Below, in pieces: positions 17,937 through 26,755 of a DNA stretch of 64,000 nt. The notes beneath the pieces were generated by a model. The model had not been told where the DNA came from and did not search any database. It saw only the letters and a list, made by a program, of their open reading frames with translations. Both the position numbers and the translations under genes were made by a program. The stretch spans positions 1 through 64,000 of the forward strand of contig NZ_JADQDO010000002.1 of NCBI RefSeq assembly GCF_015694465.1, in the 5' to 3' direction. Source of the DNA: Microvirga alba. GTDB taxonomy: Bacteria > Pseudomonadota > Alphaproteobacteria > Rhizobiales > Beijerinckiaceae. Every line of letters begins with the position of its first letter. Positions within the stretch are counted from its first letter, which is position 1.

Positions 17937-19277
17937 ATGACCATGCAAGACGACAAATCGCTCGCCGATCGGCTTCGCTTCTTGAATATCGACCAGGAGG
18001 CATGCCGTGAGCTCAACGCGATATGGCAGGTTCTTTCTCCGTCTCTGCCTCAGGTGCTGCAGAACTTCTACGGTCATTTGCATAAGGTTCCCGCGCTTTC
18101 TCAAATGATAGGGTCGCAGCAGAACCGGCTGGTTTCCGCGCAGTCGAAGCACTGGGAGCGTCTTTTCAGCGGCCGCTTCGATCTCGACTATGTTGAGAGC
18201 ATTCGGCGGATCGGCCTGATTCACAACAGGATCGGCCTCGAACCCCGCTGGTATATCGGCGGCTATTCATTTGTCATGAACGAACTTGTTCACGCGCTCT
18301 CAACAAAGCATCGATTCAGCGGCGCCTCGCTCGCACGCAAGATCGCTGCGATGAATAAAGCGATCATGCTCGACATGGACTACGCAATCTCAGTCTATCA
18401 GGACGCCATGATTGAAGAGCGCCAGCGACGAGGGCAGGTGTTGTCTGTTGCCATCGCCTCATTTTCAGATGCGGTGCAGGCAAGTCTCCAGATTTCGGGG
18501 GAGGCAAGCGGAGCTTTGTCAGAAAGTGCCGCAACTCTCGACACGGCAACTGGTTCAGCAAGCTCGCTCGCAACCAATGTCGCACGCACCGCCGAGCAAA
18601 CAGCAATCAATATGCAATCCGGCGCGGCCGCGACGGAGCAGCTGGCTGCGTCAGTGCGTGAGATTGGGGAGCAGGCAAGTCGTTCGGCAGACGTGGCGCG
18701 GCAAGCTTTCGAGAGCGCGCAACGGACGAAGGAATCGGTTGCGGGCTTGGCTGAACAAGCCAAGCAGATCGGGGATGTCGTCGATCTCATCGATCAGATT
18801 GCGTCTCAAACGAATCTGCTGGCGTTGAACGCAACCATTGAGGCCGCCCATGCCGGCGAGGCCGGCAAGGGCTTCGCCGTGGTCGCGCAAGAGGTCAAAA
18901 CCCTCGCAACACAAACCGCCAAGGCTACAACTGAAATCGGCTCCCGCATTGGCGGAATCCAAACGGCCACCCAAAAGAGCGCAACCGAAATCGACGAGAT
19001 CGCTCGCGTCATAGAAGAGGTGAGCACCATCGCAACCGCGATCGCAGCGGCTGTCGAGGAGCAGGCTGCGGTGACATCTGAAATCGCGATGAGTGTGCAA
19101 CAGACAACGGGCCATACCCAAGCCGTCGCACAAAGCATCGAAACACTCAACGATTCCACGGCATCAGCGGCGGCAGCCGCAGAGGCCGTCACGCAAGCAA
19201 AATATACGCTCGATCACCAGCTCGGTCGGTTGAAGCAGGACATCGACTTATTCCTACAGGCAGCGCGGGCTGCCTGA
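17937..19277 (+). CDS. Globin-coupled methyl-accepting chemoreceptor (HemAT-like)
   Basis: A 446-residue soluble chemoreceptor. Residues ~8-160 form a protoglobin-type heme domain. The expected proximal His is at 96 in [20 protein letters not shown], a motif close to that of Bacillus HemAT. Residues ~210-430 form the MCP signalling hairpin, with the conserved tip [22 protein letters not shown]. No membrane helix is present. Known relatives sense O2 for aerotaxis. A second ATG at 17943 is equally possible as the start. Its place beside the flagellar genes supports a motility role. Confidence 0.92.
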   Translation: MTMQDDKSLADRLRFLNIDQEACRELNAIWQVLSPSLPQVLQNFYGHLHKVPALSQMIGSQQNRLVSAQSKHWERLFSGRFDLDYVESIRRIGLIHNRIGLEPRWYIGGYSFVMNELVHALSTKHRFSGASLARKIAAMNKAIMLDMDYAISVYQDAMIEERQRRGQVLSVAIASFSDAVQASLQISGEASGALSESAATLDTATGSASSLATNVARTAEQTAINMQSGAAATEQLAASVREIGEQASRSADVARQAFESAQRTKESVAGLAEQAKQIGDVVDLIDQIASQTNLLALNATIEAAHAGEAGKGFAVVAQEVKTLATQTAKATTEIGSRIGGIQTATQKSATEIDEIARVIEEVSTIATAIAAAVEEQAAVTSEIAMSVQQTTGHTQAVAQSIETLNDSTASAAAAAEAVTQAKYTLDHQLGRLKQDIDLFLQAARAA

Positions 19278-19310
19278 GAAGCTCCACCACAGACATCCCC
19301 AGAATGCTCT

Positions 19311-19349
19311 AGAATCTGATCATGCCTCCGTGAAGCGTGATCAGATTCT
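19311..19349. repeat. 12-bp inverted repeat after the chemoreceptor gene
   Basis: AGAATCTGATCA (19311-19322) is exactly complementary to 19338-19349, with a 15-base spacer, starting 33 bases past the chemoreceptor stop. A short T run follows. It may act as a transcription terminator. A further TTCTGATCATGC copy of the arm lies at about 19397, which could mean a mosaic intergenic element. Confidence 0.6.
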
Positions 19350-19493
19350 TTCCTCTCGATGCCGCAGGGTCCGATCAGAACGCCGGGTGCACCTTTCTGA
19401 TCATGCATTGGGCGCTTGGCGACCGCCGCAACTCGCTAGTGCCGAAGGGCGCTACCCTCGGCCCCGGAACGGAAGCGGCGCAGATAAGTCCGT

Positions 19494-20264
19494 CTAGCGC
19501 CGCTGCGGGCGTAGTGACCGAGCCAGTTCACGGATGACATTATCCTCGATATTGAGGTTCAGTCCGCCATTATCATCTTCGGCAGGCTCTGCGGCCACCA
19601 AAGGCGGCATTTCGGTTTTCTGCGAGGTTGCAGCAGGCTTTCGAGCCGCCTTCTCATTATTTGGCCCCGGATTGCGCCGTGCTTCGCCTGTGTCGGCGGG
19701 ATTGCGTGCCGATTGTGGAGCGGCATAGGAGCGAGACGAGCCGAACCTGTTTTCCAGTGCATCAAGGAGGCTGTTGAGAGCAGCATTGGAGATCGGAACA
19801 TCAGGCGCAGCCGGCAAACCTTCCAACGCGATCGCGCGGTTCTGGTAGGCGATCTCCGTCGTCACATCCGGGCCGAACCACGACAGAGGACGAAAATCTC
19901 TTGCCTCTTCCTCGGTTTCGAACTCCACCGAAATCAAGTCAAGCGGTCCCGGCGTCACGAAGCGATTGATATGGATGTCACGGGTCCCGACTGTCAGGTG
20001 CGACCGGACATAGTCGACCTTGCCCGGCGTCACGTCGAGAAGCGCCTCAGCGTGGGCGCGGGGCACCTCGGTGCGCTCTTCTACGGGAGCATCCGCCCCG
20101 GTCGTAATGAGCACGAGGTTGCCGATATCGCCTTCGATGATCACATAAGAGCTGCGGTCGGCCTGATTGGGAAAGTGGCCTTCCGTGACGCGGTTGCCCC
20201 CTCGCTCCTTGCGAATGAGACGAGCCAAGGAGGAGGCAATAAGATAACGCCGGGAAGTACTCAT
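19494..20264 (-). CDS. CYTH-like domain protein, probably non-catalytic
   Basis: A 256-residue cytoplasmic protein. Residues ~1-165 follow the CYTH (triphosphate tunnel) layout: RYLIA at the N-terminus, LVLITTGADAPVEERTEV, VDYVRSHL, LISVEFETEEEARDF and WFGPDVTTEIAYQNRAIAL. The ExExK signature and the basic tunnel residues look lost (MSTSRRYLIA in place of EIERKFL). This suggests a degenerate, binding-only domain. The last ~80 residues are Pro/Arg/Asn-rich and disordered. The start is ATG 20264, chosen over an upstream in-frame codon at 20294. The function is unknown, and the domain call is by eye only. Confidence 0.5.
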   Translation of the reverse strand: MSTSRRYLIASSLARLIRKERGGNRVTEGHFPNQADRSSYVIIEGDIGNLVLITTGADAPVEERTEVPRAHAEALLDVTPGKVDYVRSHLTVGTRDIHINRFVTPGPLDLISVEFETEEEARDFRPLSWFGPDVTTEIAYQNRAIALEGLPAAPDVPISNAALNSLLDALENRFGSSRSYAAPQSARNPADTGEARRNPGPNNEKAARKPAATSQKTEMPPLVAAEPAEDDNGGLNLNIEDNVIRELARSLRPQRR

Positions 20265-20606
20265 GTCGGACTCTCTTCTAGTAGACCGGAACAAACGCTC
20301 GGCTTTAACTAGAACCCCACATGACGTTCATCAAATATAACATTATTGCAAAATATCGAGGGTCTTAATGCCACTCGTAGATTATGCGATAATATTCCAT
20401 TCTGGAGTCGAATAGTTGAAGTGCGTTAGAATTGAGCTATGGCCAGACATCATGGCACTTCAAGGGCAATACTCGATGCCTTTCAGCGCAGCTCTATTAC
20501 AAGTTCGGCTCTGAAATGTTTCCTGTTGAGAAGCTGAGGCGACAGGCGTCTCATAAGGCCAATAAATCCCTCTTGTCGCCCGTCGGCCTGTGAACCGGGT
20601 CTCGTT
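20265..20606. other. AT-rich divergent intergenic region
   Basis: 342 bases between the CYTH-like gene (minus) and the lysR gene (plus). It is AT-rich at about 20325-20425, in contrast to the GC-rich flanks. It must carry promoters for both genes. No clear operator or small gene was seen. Confidence 0.5.
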
Positions 20607-21536
20607 ATGAAGCTCGCCAACCTCGAAACGTTCGTTCATCTGGCGCGGTTACGCCATTTCGGCCGCACGGCCAAACATCTCAACACCACGCAACCGGCGA
20701 TTTCCTCGCGGCTTGCGGCTCTTGAGCGGACGCTTGGCGTGCAGTTGATTGCCCGCGAAGGCCGTGAGTTTCACCTCACACCCGCAGGTCATGAGGCTCT
20801 ACGCGTTATCGAGAAAATGCTGGGCGATTTCGATGATCTCAAGCTCGGCTTCACGGATCCGGAAAACATTGCGGTGACCCTTCGAATCGGGGCCATCGAT
20901 GCCATCGTTCAAACTTGGTTGCCACGTCTCTATGACCGGCTGCGCCAAACCTATCCCGGCGCGCAGATCGAGATCGTCACCGATTCAACGCTCAATCTGC
21001 TGCACCACATGAAGAGCGGCGAACTCGACATCACCTTCTGCCTCGACCCCATTCTGGAAGAAGGCTATCGCAGCTTCGTCGTCTGTTCCTATGCCATGTC
21101 CTGGGTCGGAAGTCCGAAACTGGTCGATGGGGATCATATCTATACAGTCGCCGAACTGGGGGCGATGCCACTCATCACCTTCCAACGGGGATCGCCGCCC
21201 TACCGGATGATCGCGCCCTACTTTCAGGACGAAAGCGTCCTGGCCTCCCAGCTTTCGAATTCCAATTCTCTGCCCACCATGATCCGCCTCGCCATGGATG
21301 GCTTCGGCGTTGCCGCCGTGCCGACAATCATCGTGCAGAAGGAGCTCGCCACGGGCGATCTGGTCTCGGCACAGGTCAACAAACCCTTCCCACCTCTGGC
21401 TTTTATCGCCAGCTATCACCCCGTTCCTGGCTCTCTTCTCACGGAGAGGGTCGCTGAACTTGCCCGGCGCACGGCTGCCGAGTTTTGTGCCGATACCGCC
21501 CCGGGCCTCGCCTGGGTCGAGCACGGTTCTCGATAA
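20607..21536 (+). CDS. LysR-family transcriptional regulator
   Basis: A 309-residue regulator. The N-terminal winged helix (MKLANLETFVHLARLRHFGR; TQPAISSRLAALERTLGVQL) is canonical. The C-terminal periplasmic-binding-like sensor domain follows (~90-295). It is transcribed in the same direction as, and just ahead of, the DUF3830/ABC transporter genes and probably controls them in response to their substrate. A 7-bp inverted repeat between the two (21545-21567) is a candidate target site. Confidence 0.9.
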   Translation: MKLANLETFVHLARLRHFGRTAKHLNTTQPAISSRLAALERTLGVQLIAREGREFHLTPAGHEALRVIEKMLGDFDDLKLGFTDPENIAVTLRIGAIDAIVQTWLPRLYDRLRQTYPGAQIEIVTDSTLNLLHHMKSGELDITFCLDPILEEGYRSFVVCSYAMSWVGSPKLVDGDHIYTVAELGAMPLITFQRGSPPYRMIAPYFQDESVLASQLSNSNSLPTMIRLAMDGFGVAAVPTIIVQKELATGDLVSAQVNKPFPPLAFIASYHPVPGSLLTERVAELARRTAAEFCADTAPGLAWVEHGSR

Positions 21537-21544
21537 AAAATTTC

Positions 21545-21567
21545 TATCGTTTCAATAGAGAACGATA
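21545..21567. promoter_or_regulatory. Candidate LysR operator
   Basis: A perfect inverted repeat TATCGTT-N9-AACGATA in an AT-rich gap, just after lysR and 86 bases before the DUF3830 start. It contains the T-N11-A type spacing expected of LysR sites. Assignment is by position and symmetry only. Confidence 0.4.
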
Positions 21568-21652
21568 ATTGGACAAATAAACTTTTGACTGCGACGCTAA
21601 CCCCGCAAATACTCGCCTGGGCGGAAACGCCCGGCCCTTGGGGAAAATATCC

Positions 21653-22129
21653 ATGACGACGCGTCGCCTTTACCTGAAGTTTGTCGAGAAGAATGTGCAG
21701 GGCACCATCGAGCTCTACTGGGAGAACGCTCCCGTGACCTGCGACACCATCTGGAACGCCCTTGCCAAGCCGATCCAGGTTCCGGCCACCCACGCGATGT
21801 TCGCCGGCCCTGAGATCATGACCGGCCTCCCCCCTGAAGCCCAGACCTTCGATCCCTTGTCCATTCCGGCCGAGAACCAGACCTGCTTCCCCATCGCCGG
21901 CGAGCTGCTGTGGTTCTACCAGGCCAAGAACCTGATGAAGGGCATGACCGACGAATTCTGGGAAATCGGTATGTTCTACGACAACGGCGGGCGTATCTTC
22001 GGGCCTATCGGCTGGACGCCCTGCAACATCTTCGGCCGCATGACCGAAGGCCTTGAAGCCATCGCCGCGGCCTGCCGCAGCATCCGCATCGAAGGTATGC
22101 AAACGGTTGAGATCGGCCGGCTCGGCTGA
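21653..22129 (+). CDS. DUF3830 family (cyclophilin-like) protein
   Basis: A 158-residue cytoplasmic protein with no signal peptide. It begins TTRRLYLKFVEKNVQGTIEL and contains NAPVTCDTIWNAL, which fits the DUF3830 family, small proteins with a cyclophilin-like fold. ATG 21653 is taken over a TTG at 21638 on the strength of an upstream GGGGAAAA. Family members often sit beside ABC transporters for amines or similar solutes. The biochemical role is not established. It is the first gene of the likely operon running to the aldehyde dehydrogenase. Confidence 0.6.
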   Translation: MTTRRLYLKFVEKNVQGTIELYWENAPVTCDTIWNALAKPIQVPATHAMFAGPEIMTGLPPEAQTFDPLSIPAENQTCFPIAGELLWFYQAKNLMKGMTDEFWEIGMFYDNGGRIFGPIGWTPCNIFGRMTEGLEAIAAACRSIRIEGMQTVEIGRLG

Positions 22130-22172
22130 CCCCAACTCCTGATCCTGAGCAACGAACCAGAGGGTGAAAACA

Positions 22173-23207
22173 ATGTTTGCCAGAGTGTCACAGATCGCTG
22201 GAGTGCTTGCCGTCGCAGGCGCTCTCGCAACTCCCGTAGCCGCCAAGGATAAGCTCGTCATCAATTCTTATGGCGGAGCCTACGAGCAGATCCACCGTAA
22301 GCTCGTGATCGAGCCGTTCATGAAGAAGTACGACGTGGATGTGCAGGTCATTACGGCCTATTCGGCGGACGCGCTGGCGCAGCTGCGCGCACAGAAGGCC
22401 GCACCGCAATTCGACGTAATCCACTTCTCGGGCGGCCAGGAAGTCGTGGCTGCGCGCGAAGGGCTGATCAGCGCGATCAAGGCTGAGGAACTGTCGAACG
22501 GGAAGGACCTTTATCCCTTCGCGACGGAAGGATTGTCGCGCGGAGAAGGTCCCGTCCATGCGGTGGCCGCCATCGGTCTCCTCTACAACAAGGACAAAGC
22601 CCCGAAGAAGCCAGCCCGTTGGGCTGATCTGTGGGATCCGGCGTACAAGGATCACATCGTCCTCACCGACCTTTCCAACAGCTACGGCCTTCTCGGCTTC
22701 CTCATGCTGAACAAGGTCAAGGGTGGCGACATCAAGAACCCAGACCCGGGCTTCGACGCGGTGAAGGGCCTCCTCGGTAGCTCCGTTGTCGTCTCGACAT
22801 CGCCCGAAATGCAACAAAACTTCGCGCAGAACGACGCGTGGATTGCTCCTTATGCGCAGGACTACGCTTACACCCTCCGCAAGGCCGGCCTGCCAATCGA
22901 GTTCGTTCAAGGCGCCGAAGGCACCCCTGCCGTGTACCTGACCGCCAACCTCGTCGCGAACCGTCCGAACCAGGATCTGGCGAAGAAGTTCATCGACTTC
23001 TCCCTGTCTCCTGAGGTTCAGGCCGGCTGGGCCACTGAGCTGCGCTACTCGCCGACAAACAAGGCGACGAAACTCGACGACACCGTCGCGAAGGAAGTCG
23101 TTTATGGCGAGCAAGCCGTTTCCGGCCTGATGCGGTTCGATCCTGTTGCCGTCGATGCAGCCCGCGCGTCGCTTGTCGAGCGCTGGAAGAAACTGATCGC
23201 TCGCTAA
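22173..23207 (+). CDS. Periplasmic substrate-binding protein, PotD-like ABC transporter
   Basis: A 344-residue periplasmic receptor of the spermidine/putrescine class. A signal peptide covers 1-25 (cleavage near PVAAKD). The mature protein opens with LVINSYGGAYEQIHRKLVIE, typical of this family. ATG 22173 has GAGGGTG upstream, and the GTG three codons earlier is not needed. Two permeases and an ATPase follow directly, so it delivers the solute to that transporter. The neighbouring amidotransferase and aldehyde dehydrogenase suggest a polyamine or related amine, but the ligand cannot be read from sequence. Confidence 0.88.
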   Translation: MFARVSQIAGVLAVAGALATPVAAKDKLVINSYGGAYEQIHRKLVIEPFMKKYDVDVQVITAYSADALAQLRAQKAAPQFDVIHFSGGQEVVAAREGLISAIKAEELSNGKDLYPFATEGLSRGEGPVHAVAAIGLLYNKDKAPKKPARWADLWDPAYKDHIVLTDLSNSYGLLGFLMLNKVKGGDIKNPDPGFDAVKGLLGSSVVVSTSPEMQQNFAQNDAWIAPYAQDYAYTLRKAGLPIEFVQGAEGTPAVYLTANLVANRPNQDLAKKFIDFSLSPEVQAGWATELRYSPTNKATKLDDTVAKEVVYGEQAVSGLMRFDPVAVDAARASLVERWKKLIAR

Positions 23208-23227
23208 TCCGAAAGCCGGGGCTCACC

Positions 23228-24052
23228 ATGCGTGATCGCATCGAAGATCTTGCTCTTGCGGGCCCCGGCATTCTCCTGCTCGCGCTCGCATTCGTCCTAC
23301 CCATCACCGAGATGCTTCGCTTGAGCATCGTCGGTGCGGATGGGGGACTGACGGTTGAACACTTCGCGCGTTTTTTGACGGATTCGTATTATCTTGGAAT
23401 CGTCTGGCGCACGATTTATCTCTCCGTTCTGATCACAATGATCTGCGCGGTGATCGGCTTTCCCCTCGCTTATGTGATGGCACGCGTCCGGCCCGGCCTC
23501 CGGCTTTGGCTCATCGTCCTCATCATCCTGCCGCTCATGACGAGCGTCGTCGTGCGCACCTTTGGCTGGATGGTTTTGCTCGGGCGCGGCGGGTTGGTTC
23601 CGTTCACCTTCTGGAAGCTTGGATTCGTGGGGCGTAACTTCACTTTGATGCACACGGAAGCGGCCATCGTCATTGGTATGGTGCAGGTTCTACTTCCCTT
23701 CACGACCCTCTCCATTCTCGGAGTTGTTATGAAGATCGACCGGCGTTTGGAGGAAGCCTCGCGCACCATGGGCGCCAGCTTCTTCGCGACGTTGCGAACC
23801 GTTATTCTGCCGCTGGCAATGCCTGGCATTCTCGCCGGATCGCTCCTTGCCTTCACTCTGTCTGTCAGCTCCTTTGTAACCCCTTCCCTTCTCGGCGGCG
23901 TCCGACTACCGGTCGTGGCTGCCTCCATTTACGACGCGGCGACGAAGACGCTCGAATGGAACTTCGCTGCGGCCCAATCCGTGATCCTTCTCGTCGGCGT
24001 TCTCCTCGCTCTGACCCCTTACATCAAGCTGTCTGGGCGGCGTCATGGTTAA
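23228..24052 (+). CDS. ABC transporter permease (PotB-like)
   Basis: A 274-residue inner-membrane permease with six hydrophobic segments. The EAA loop that contacts the ATPase is visible (EEASRTMGASFFATLRTVIL). It lies 20 bases after the binding protein and overlaps the next permease by 8 bases, so the two subunits are made together. Confidence 0.9.
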   Translation: MRDRIEDLALAGPGILLLALAFVLPITEMLRLSIVGADGGLTVEHFARFLTDSYYLGIVWRTIYLSVLITMICAVIGFPLAYVMARVRPGLRLWLIVLIILPLMTSVVVRTFGWMVLLGRGGLVPFTFWKLGFVGRNFTLMHTEAAIVIGMVQVLLPFTTLSILGVVMKIDRRLEEASRTMGASFFATLRTVILPLAMPGILAGSLLAFTLSVSSFVTPSLLGGVRLPVVAASIYDAATKTLEWNFAAAQSVILLVGVLLALTPYIKLSGRRHG

Positions 24053-24848
24053 GGGTGTTCCCAACGCACTACGCCTGCTCACTTGGCTCCTCGTGACGCT
24101 AACGCTTATCTTCGTCCTGGCACCGCTCATCGTGGTCGCGGGCGTGTCGGTGTCCGAGAGCCAGTTCATCGCCTTTCCACCGACCGGCTTCAGCTTGCGC
24201 TGGTTCGCGGCGATCTTCGAATCGAATGCCTATGTTCATGCCCTCACGACGAGCTTGAAACTCGCGGTTCTCGTCACGGTTACCGCGACGATCATCGGAG
24301 CCGGCGCTGCCATCGCCCTTCATCGCCGCCGTTTGCCCGGTACCGGCCTTCTTGCAGGCCTGTTTTTGTCACCGCTAATCCTGCCTTCGATCATCTTCGC
24401 CATCGGCCTGCTGATGCTTTGGAGCGCGACTGTCGGACCAGTCTCTTTCTGGGCCCTCTGGATCGGCCACATGGTCATCGCGCTTCCCTATGTGATCCGC
24501 ACAACGCTCGCGGTCCTCGCCGACTCCGACCCGTTCCTTGAGGAAGCCGCCCGCACTATGGGCGCCAGCCGCTGGCAACGCATTCTCTATGTCGTTCTGC
24601 CCCAATGCGTGCCGGGACTCGCCGCCGGGGCCTTCTTTGCCTTCAACATTTCCTTCGACGAGGCCGTCGTCGCGTTGTTCCTTCGGACACCCGATCTCGT
24701 GACCCTCCCGATCCAGATTTACAACCAATTGGAGTTCAGCCCGGATCCGACCGTTGCAGCGGTATCGACGTTGATGATGGGTCTGACTGTCTTCCTGATC
24801 GCAATCATCGATCGCCTCCTCGGCATCCAACGCTTCGTCGGCACCTGA
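24045..24848 (+). CDS. ABC transporter permease (PotC-like)
   Basis: A 267-residue inner-membrane permease, the second half of the channel. Six membrane segments are predicted. The EAA loop reads EEAARTMGASRWQRILYVVL. One base separates its stop from the ATPase start. It resembles the PotC/YdcV group. Confidence 0.9.
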   Translation: MVKGVPNALRLLTWLLVTLTLIFVLAPLIVVAGVSVSESQFIAFPPTGFSLRWFAAIFESNAYVHALTTSLKLAVLVTVTATIIGAGAAIALHRRRLPGTGLLAGLFLSPLILPSIIFAIGLLMLWSATVGPVSFWALWIGHMVIALPYVIRTTLAVLADSDPFLEEAARTMGASRWQRILYVVLPQCVPGLAAGAFFAFNISFDEAVVALFLRTPDLVTLPIQIYNQLEFSPDPTVAAVSTLMMGLTVFLIAIIDRLLGIQRFVGT

Positions 24849-24849
24849 C

Positions 24850-25905
24850 ATGGCAACCCTTGAACTCAACCAGATCGTCAAATCCTTCGGCTCCGTCGAC
24901 GTGCTGCATGGGATTTCCCTTACGATCGAAAGCGGTCAATTCGTCAGTCTTCTCGGTCCGAGCGGCTGCGGCAAGACCACACTTCTGCGGATCATTGCAG
25001 GACTTGAGAACGTGACCCGTGGCGGCCTGCGCATCGCGGGGCGTGACGTGACGAATGTTCCGCCGGAAGACCGGGACATCGCCATGATGTTTCAGTCCTA
25101 CGCTTTGCTGCCGCATATGAGCGTGCGCGAAAATGTGCGGTTCCCGCTGCGGATGCGCAAACGCGGCACGCGGAGCGAACAAGACCAACGCGTCCAGGCA
25201 GCCCTCGAAACGGTTCAGCTAGGCCATCTCGCAGATCGCATGCCGCGCCAGCTCTCGGGCGGCCAACAACAACGCGTGGCGTTGGCGCGAGCGATCGTCT
25301 CGGACCCGAAGATCTTGCTCCTCGACGAGCCTCTGTCCAATCTCGATGCGCGGCTGCGCGAGGACATGCAGGTCGAGCTGATCGAACTTCACCGCAGGCT
25401 AGGGCTCACCACGGTCTTCGTGACGCACGATCAGGAAGAGGCGCTGAGTCTGTCCGATACGGTCGTGCTGATGAATGCCGGAAGAATCGAACAGGTCGGC
25501 GCCCCGCAGGAGATTTATGCCGCTCCTCGCACCAGCTTCGCCTCTGAATTCATTGGCTCCGCCAATTTGATTCCTGTGAAAGTTGGCGAAACGGCTACGG
25601 GAGCGCAGGCGATCCTGCCGAGTGGCGAAATCATCTCGGTCGCGCCAGGATCCGAGCCATGTCAGAAAGCGCATCTGATTTTGCGTCAGGAAGACATAAA
25701 GCTCCAGCCTGTACAGACGGCTGTTCAGAACGGCTTTCGCGCCACAGTCGAGACCCGTGTCTTCCTCGGAGCGCGCATTCGTTATGTGCTCCGCCTGGGC
25801 GACTTGCGCATCAAATGTCTGGCCCCTGGAACGGACATCTTTTCTCCGGGTGACCCGGTCGCAGTCAGCGTACCTGAAAGTCGCGCGCAAATCATCGAGG
25901 CGTAG
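24850..25905 (+). CDS. ABC transporter ATPase (PotA-like)
   Basis: A 351-residue cytoplasmic ATPase. Walker [10 protein letters not shown], signature [14 protein letters not shown] and Walker [13 protein letters not shown] are intact. A TOBE regulatory domain occupies ~240-345. It completes the import system encoded from 22173. Confidence 0.93.
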   Translation: MATLELNQIVKSFGSVDVLHGISLTIESGQFVSLLGPSGCGKTTLLRIIAGLENVTRGGLRIAGRDVTNVPPEDRDIAMMFQSYALLPHMSVRENVRFPLRMRKRGTRSEQDQRVQAALETVQLGHLADRMPRQLSGGQQQRVALARAIVSDPKILLLDEPLSNLDARLREDMQVELIELHRRLGLTTVFVTHDQEEALSLSDTVVLMNAGRIEQVGAPQEIYAAPRTSFASEFIGSANLIPVKVGETATGAQAILPSGEIISVAPGSEPCQKAHLILRQEDIKLQPVQTAVQNGFRATVETRVFLGARIRYVLRLGDLRIKCLAPGTDIFSPGDPVAVSVPESRAQIIEA

Positions 25906-25928
25906 GACGCCGTTTTCTTGGATCATCC

Positions 25929-26729
25929 GTGATGACAATCCCCGGCCACGAACCCGAATGCGGGAGCGCCGAGCGTCAAAGGCCGCTCCTTGGTGTGATC
26001 GCCTGCAACCGCACCCTGGGCGAGGAAGTCGCTGCCAGTGTCATGCGGCGCTATCTTCAGGCTGCGGCCAGGCACATGGATGTCTCCCTTATCATTATCC
26101 CAAGCCTGCCAGATTTCATTGACGCGCCGCGTCTTGCAGGGATGTTGGACGGGCTTCTGCTCACCGGGAGCCCATCGAATATCGCGGCGCGGCACTACGA
26201 CGACGCAGGCGCCGACGCGGAGGGGCCTTTCGACGAAGACCGCGACGAGGTCGTCAAAAGGCTTCTTGGAGAAATGGTTCAGGTCGGCAAGCCGGTCTTC
26301 GGAATTTGCCGAGGTTTGCAGGAAATCAATGTCGCGCTGGGGGGCACATTGAGACGCGATCTTGCGACCAACGCTACCTTCATCCCGCATCACGCACCGC
26401 CTGAGGCAGATCTCGATGCGATGTTCGACTGCAGGCACGACGTCCGTATCAAAAATGGTGGCATTCTCTCACGGGTGTATTCTGAGCCGAGTATCGTCGT
26501 GAACTCCGTTCACTATCAGGGCATCAACCGCCTTGCGCCAGGTCTGAATGTCGAGGCCACGGCTCCCGATGGCCTCATCGAAGCCGTCTCGGCCCGCATG
26601 GGAGCATCGTCCATTCTCGCCGTACAGTGGCATCCGGAATGGCGAGCGGATGGCAACAGACAATCCCAAGCGCTCTTTCACCTCTTCGGTGAGCTTTTGC
26701 GGGACAAATCCCTTTCCGCTCACTCCTGA
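25929..26729 (+). CDS. Class I glutamine amidotransferase, PuuD-like hydrolase
   Basis: A 266-residue enzyme of the gamma-glutamyl-GABA hydrolase type. The nucleophile Cys lies in [18 protein letters not shown] and the catalytic His-Glu pair in LAVQWHPEW. In the Puu pathway this enzyme releases GABA from gamma-glutamyl-GABA. Together with the ABC importer and the aldehyde dehydrogenase next door, this suggests glutamylated-amine catabolism, although no glutamate-putrescine ligase is present here. The start is GTG 25929 or ATG 25932. Confidence 0.85.
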   Translation: MMTIPGHEPECGSAERQRPLLGVIACNRTLGEEVAASVMRRYLQAAARHMDVSLIIIPSLPDFIDAPRLAGMLDGLLLTGSPSNIAARHYDDAGADAEGPFDEDRDEVVKRLLGEMVQVGKPVFGICRGLQEINVALGGTLRRDLATNATFIPHHAPPEADLDAMFDCRHDVRIKNGGILSRVYSEPSIVVNSVHYQGINRLAPGLNVEATAPDGLIEAVSARMGASSILAVQWHPEWRADGNRQSQALFHLFGELLRDKSLSAHS

Positions 26730-26755
26730 CTGTTCATTCTCCTAGGATTTCAACG

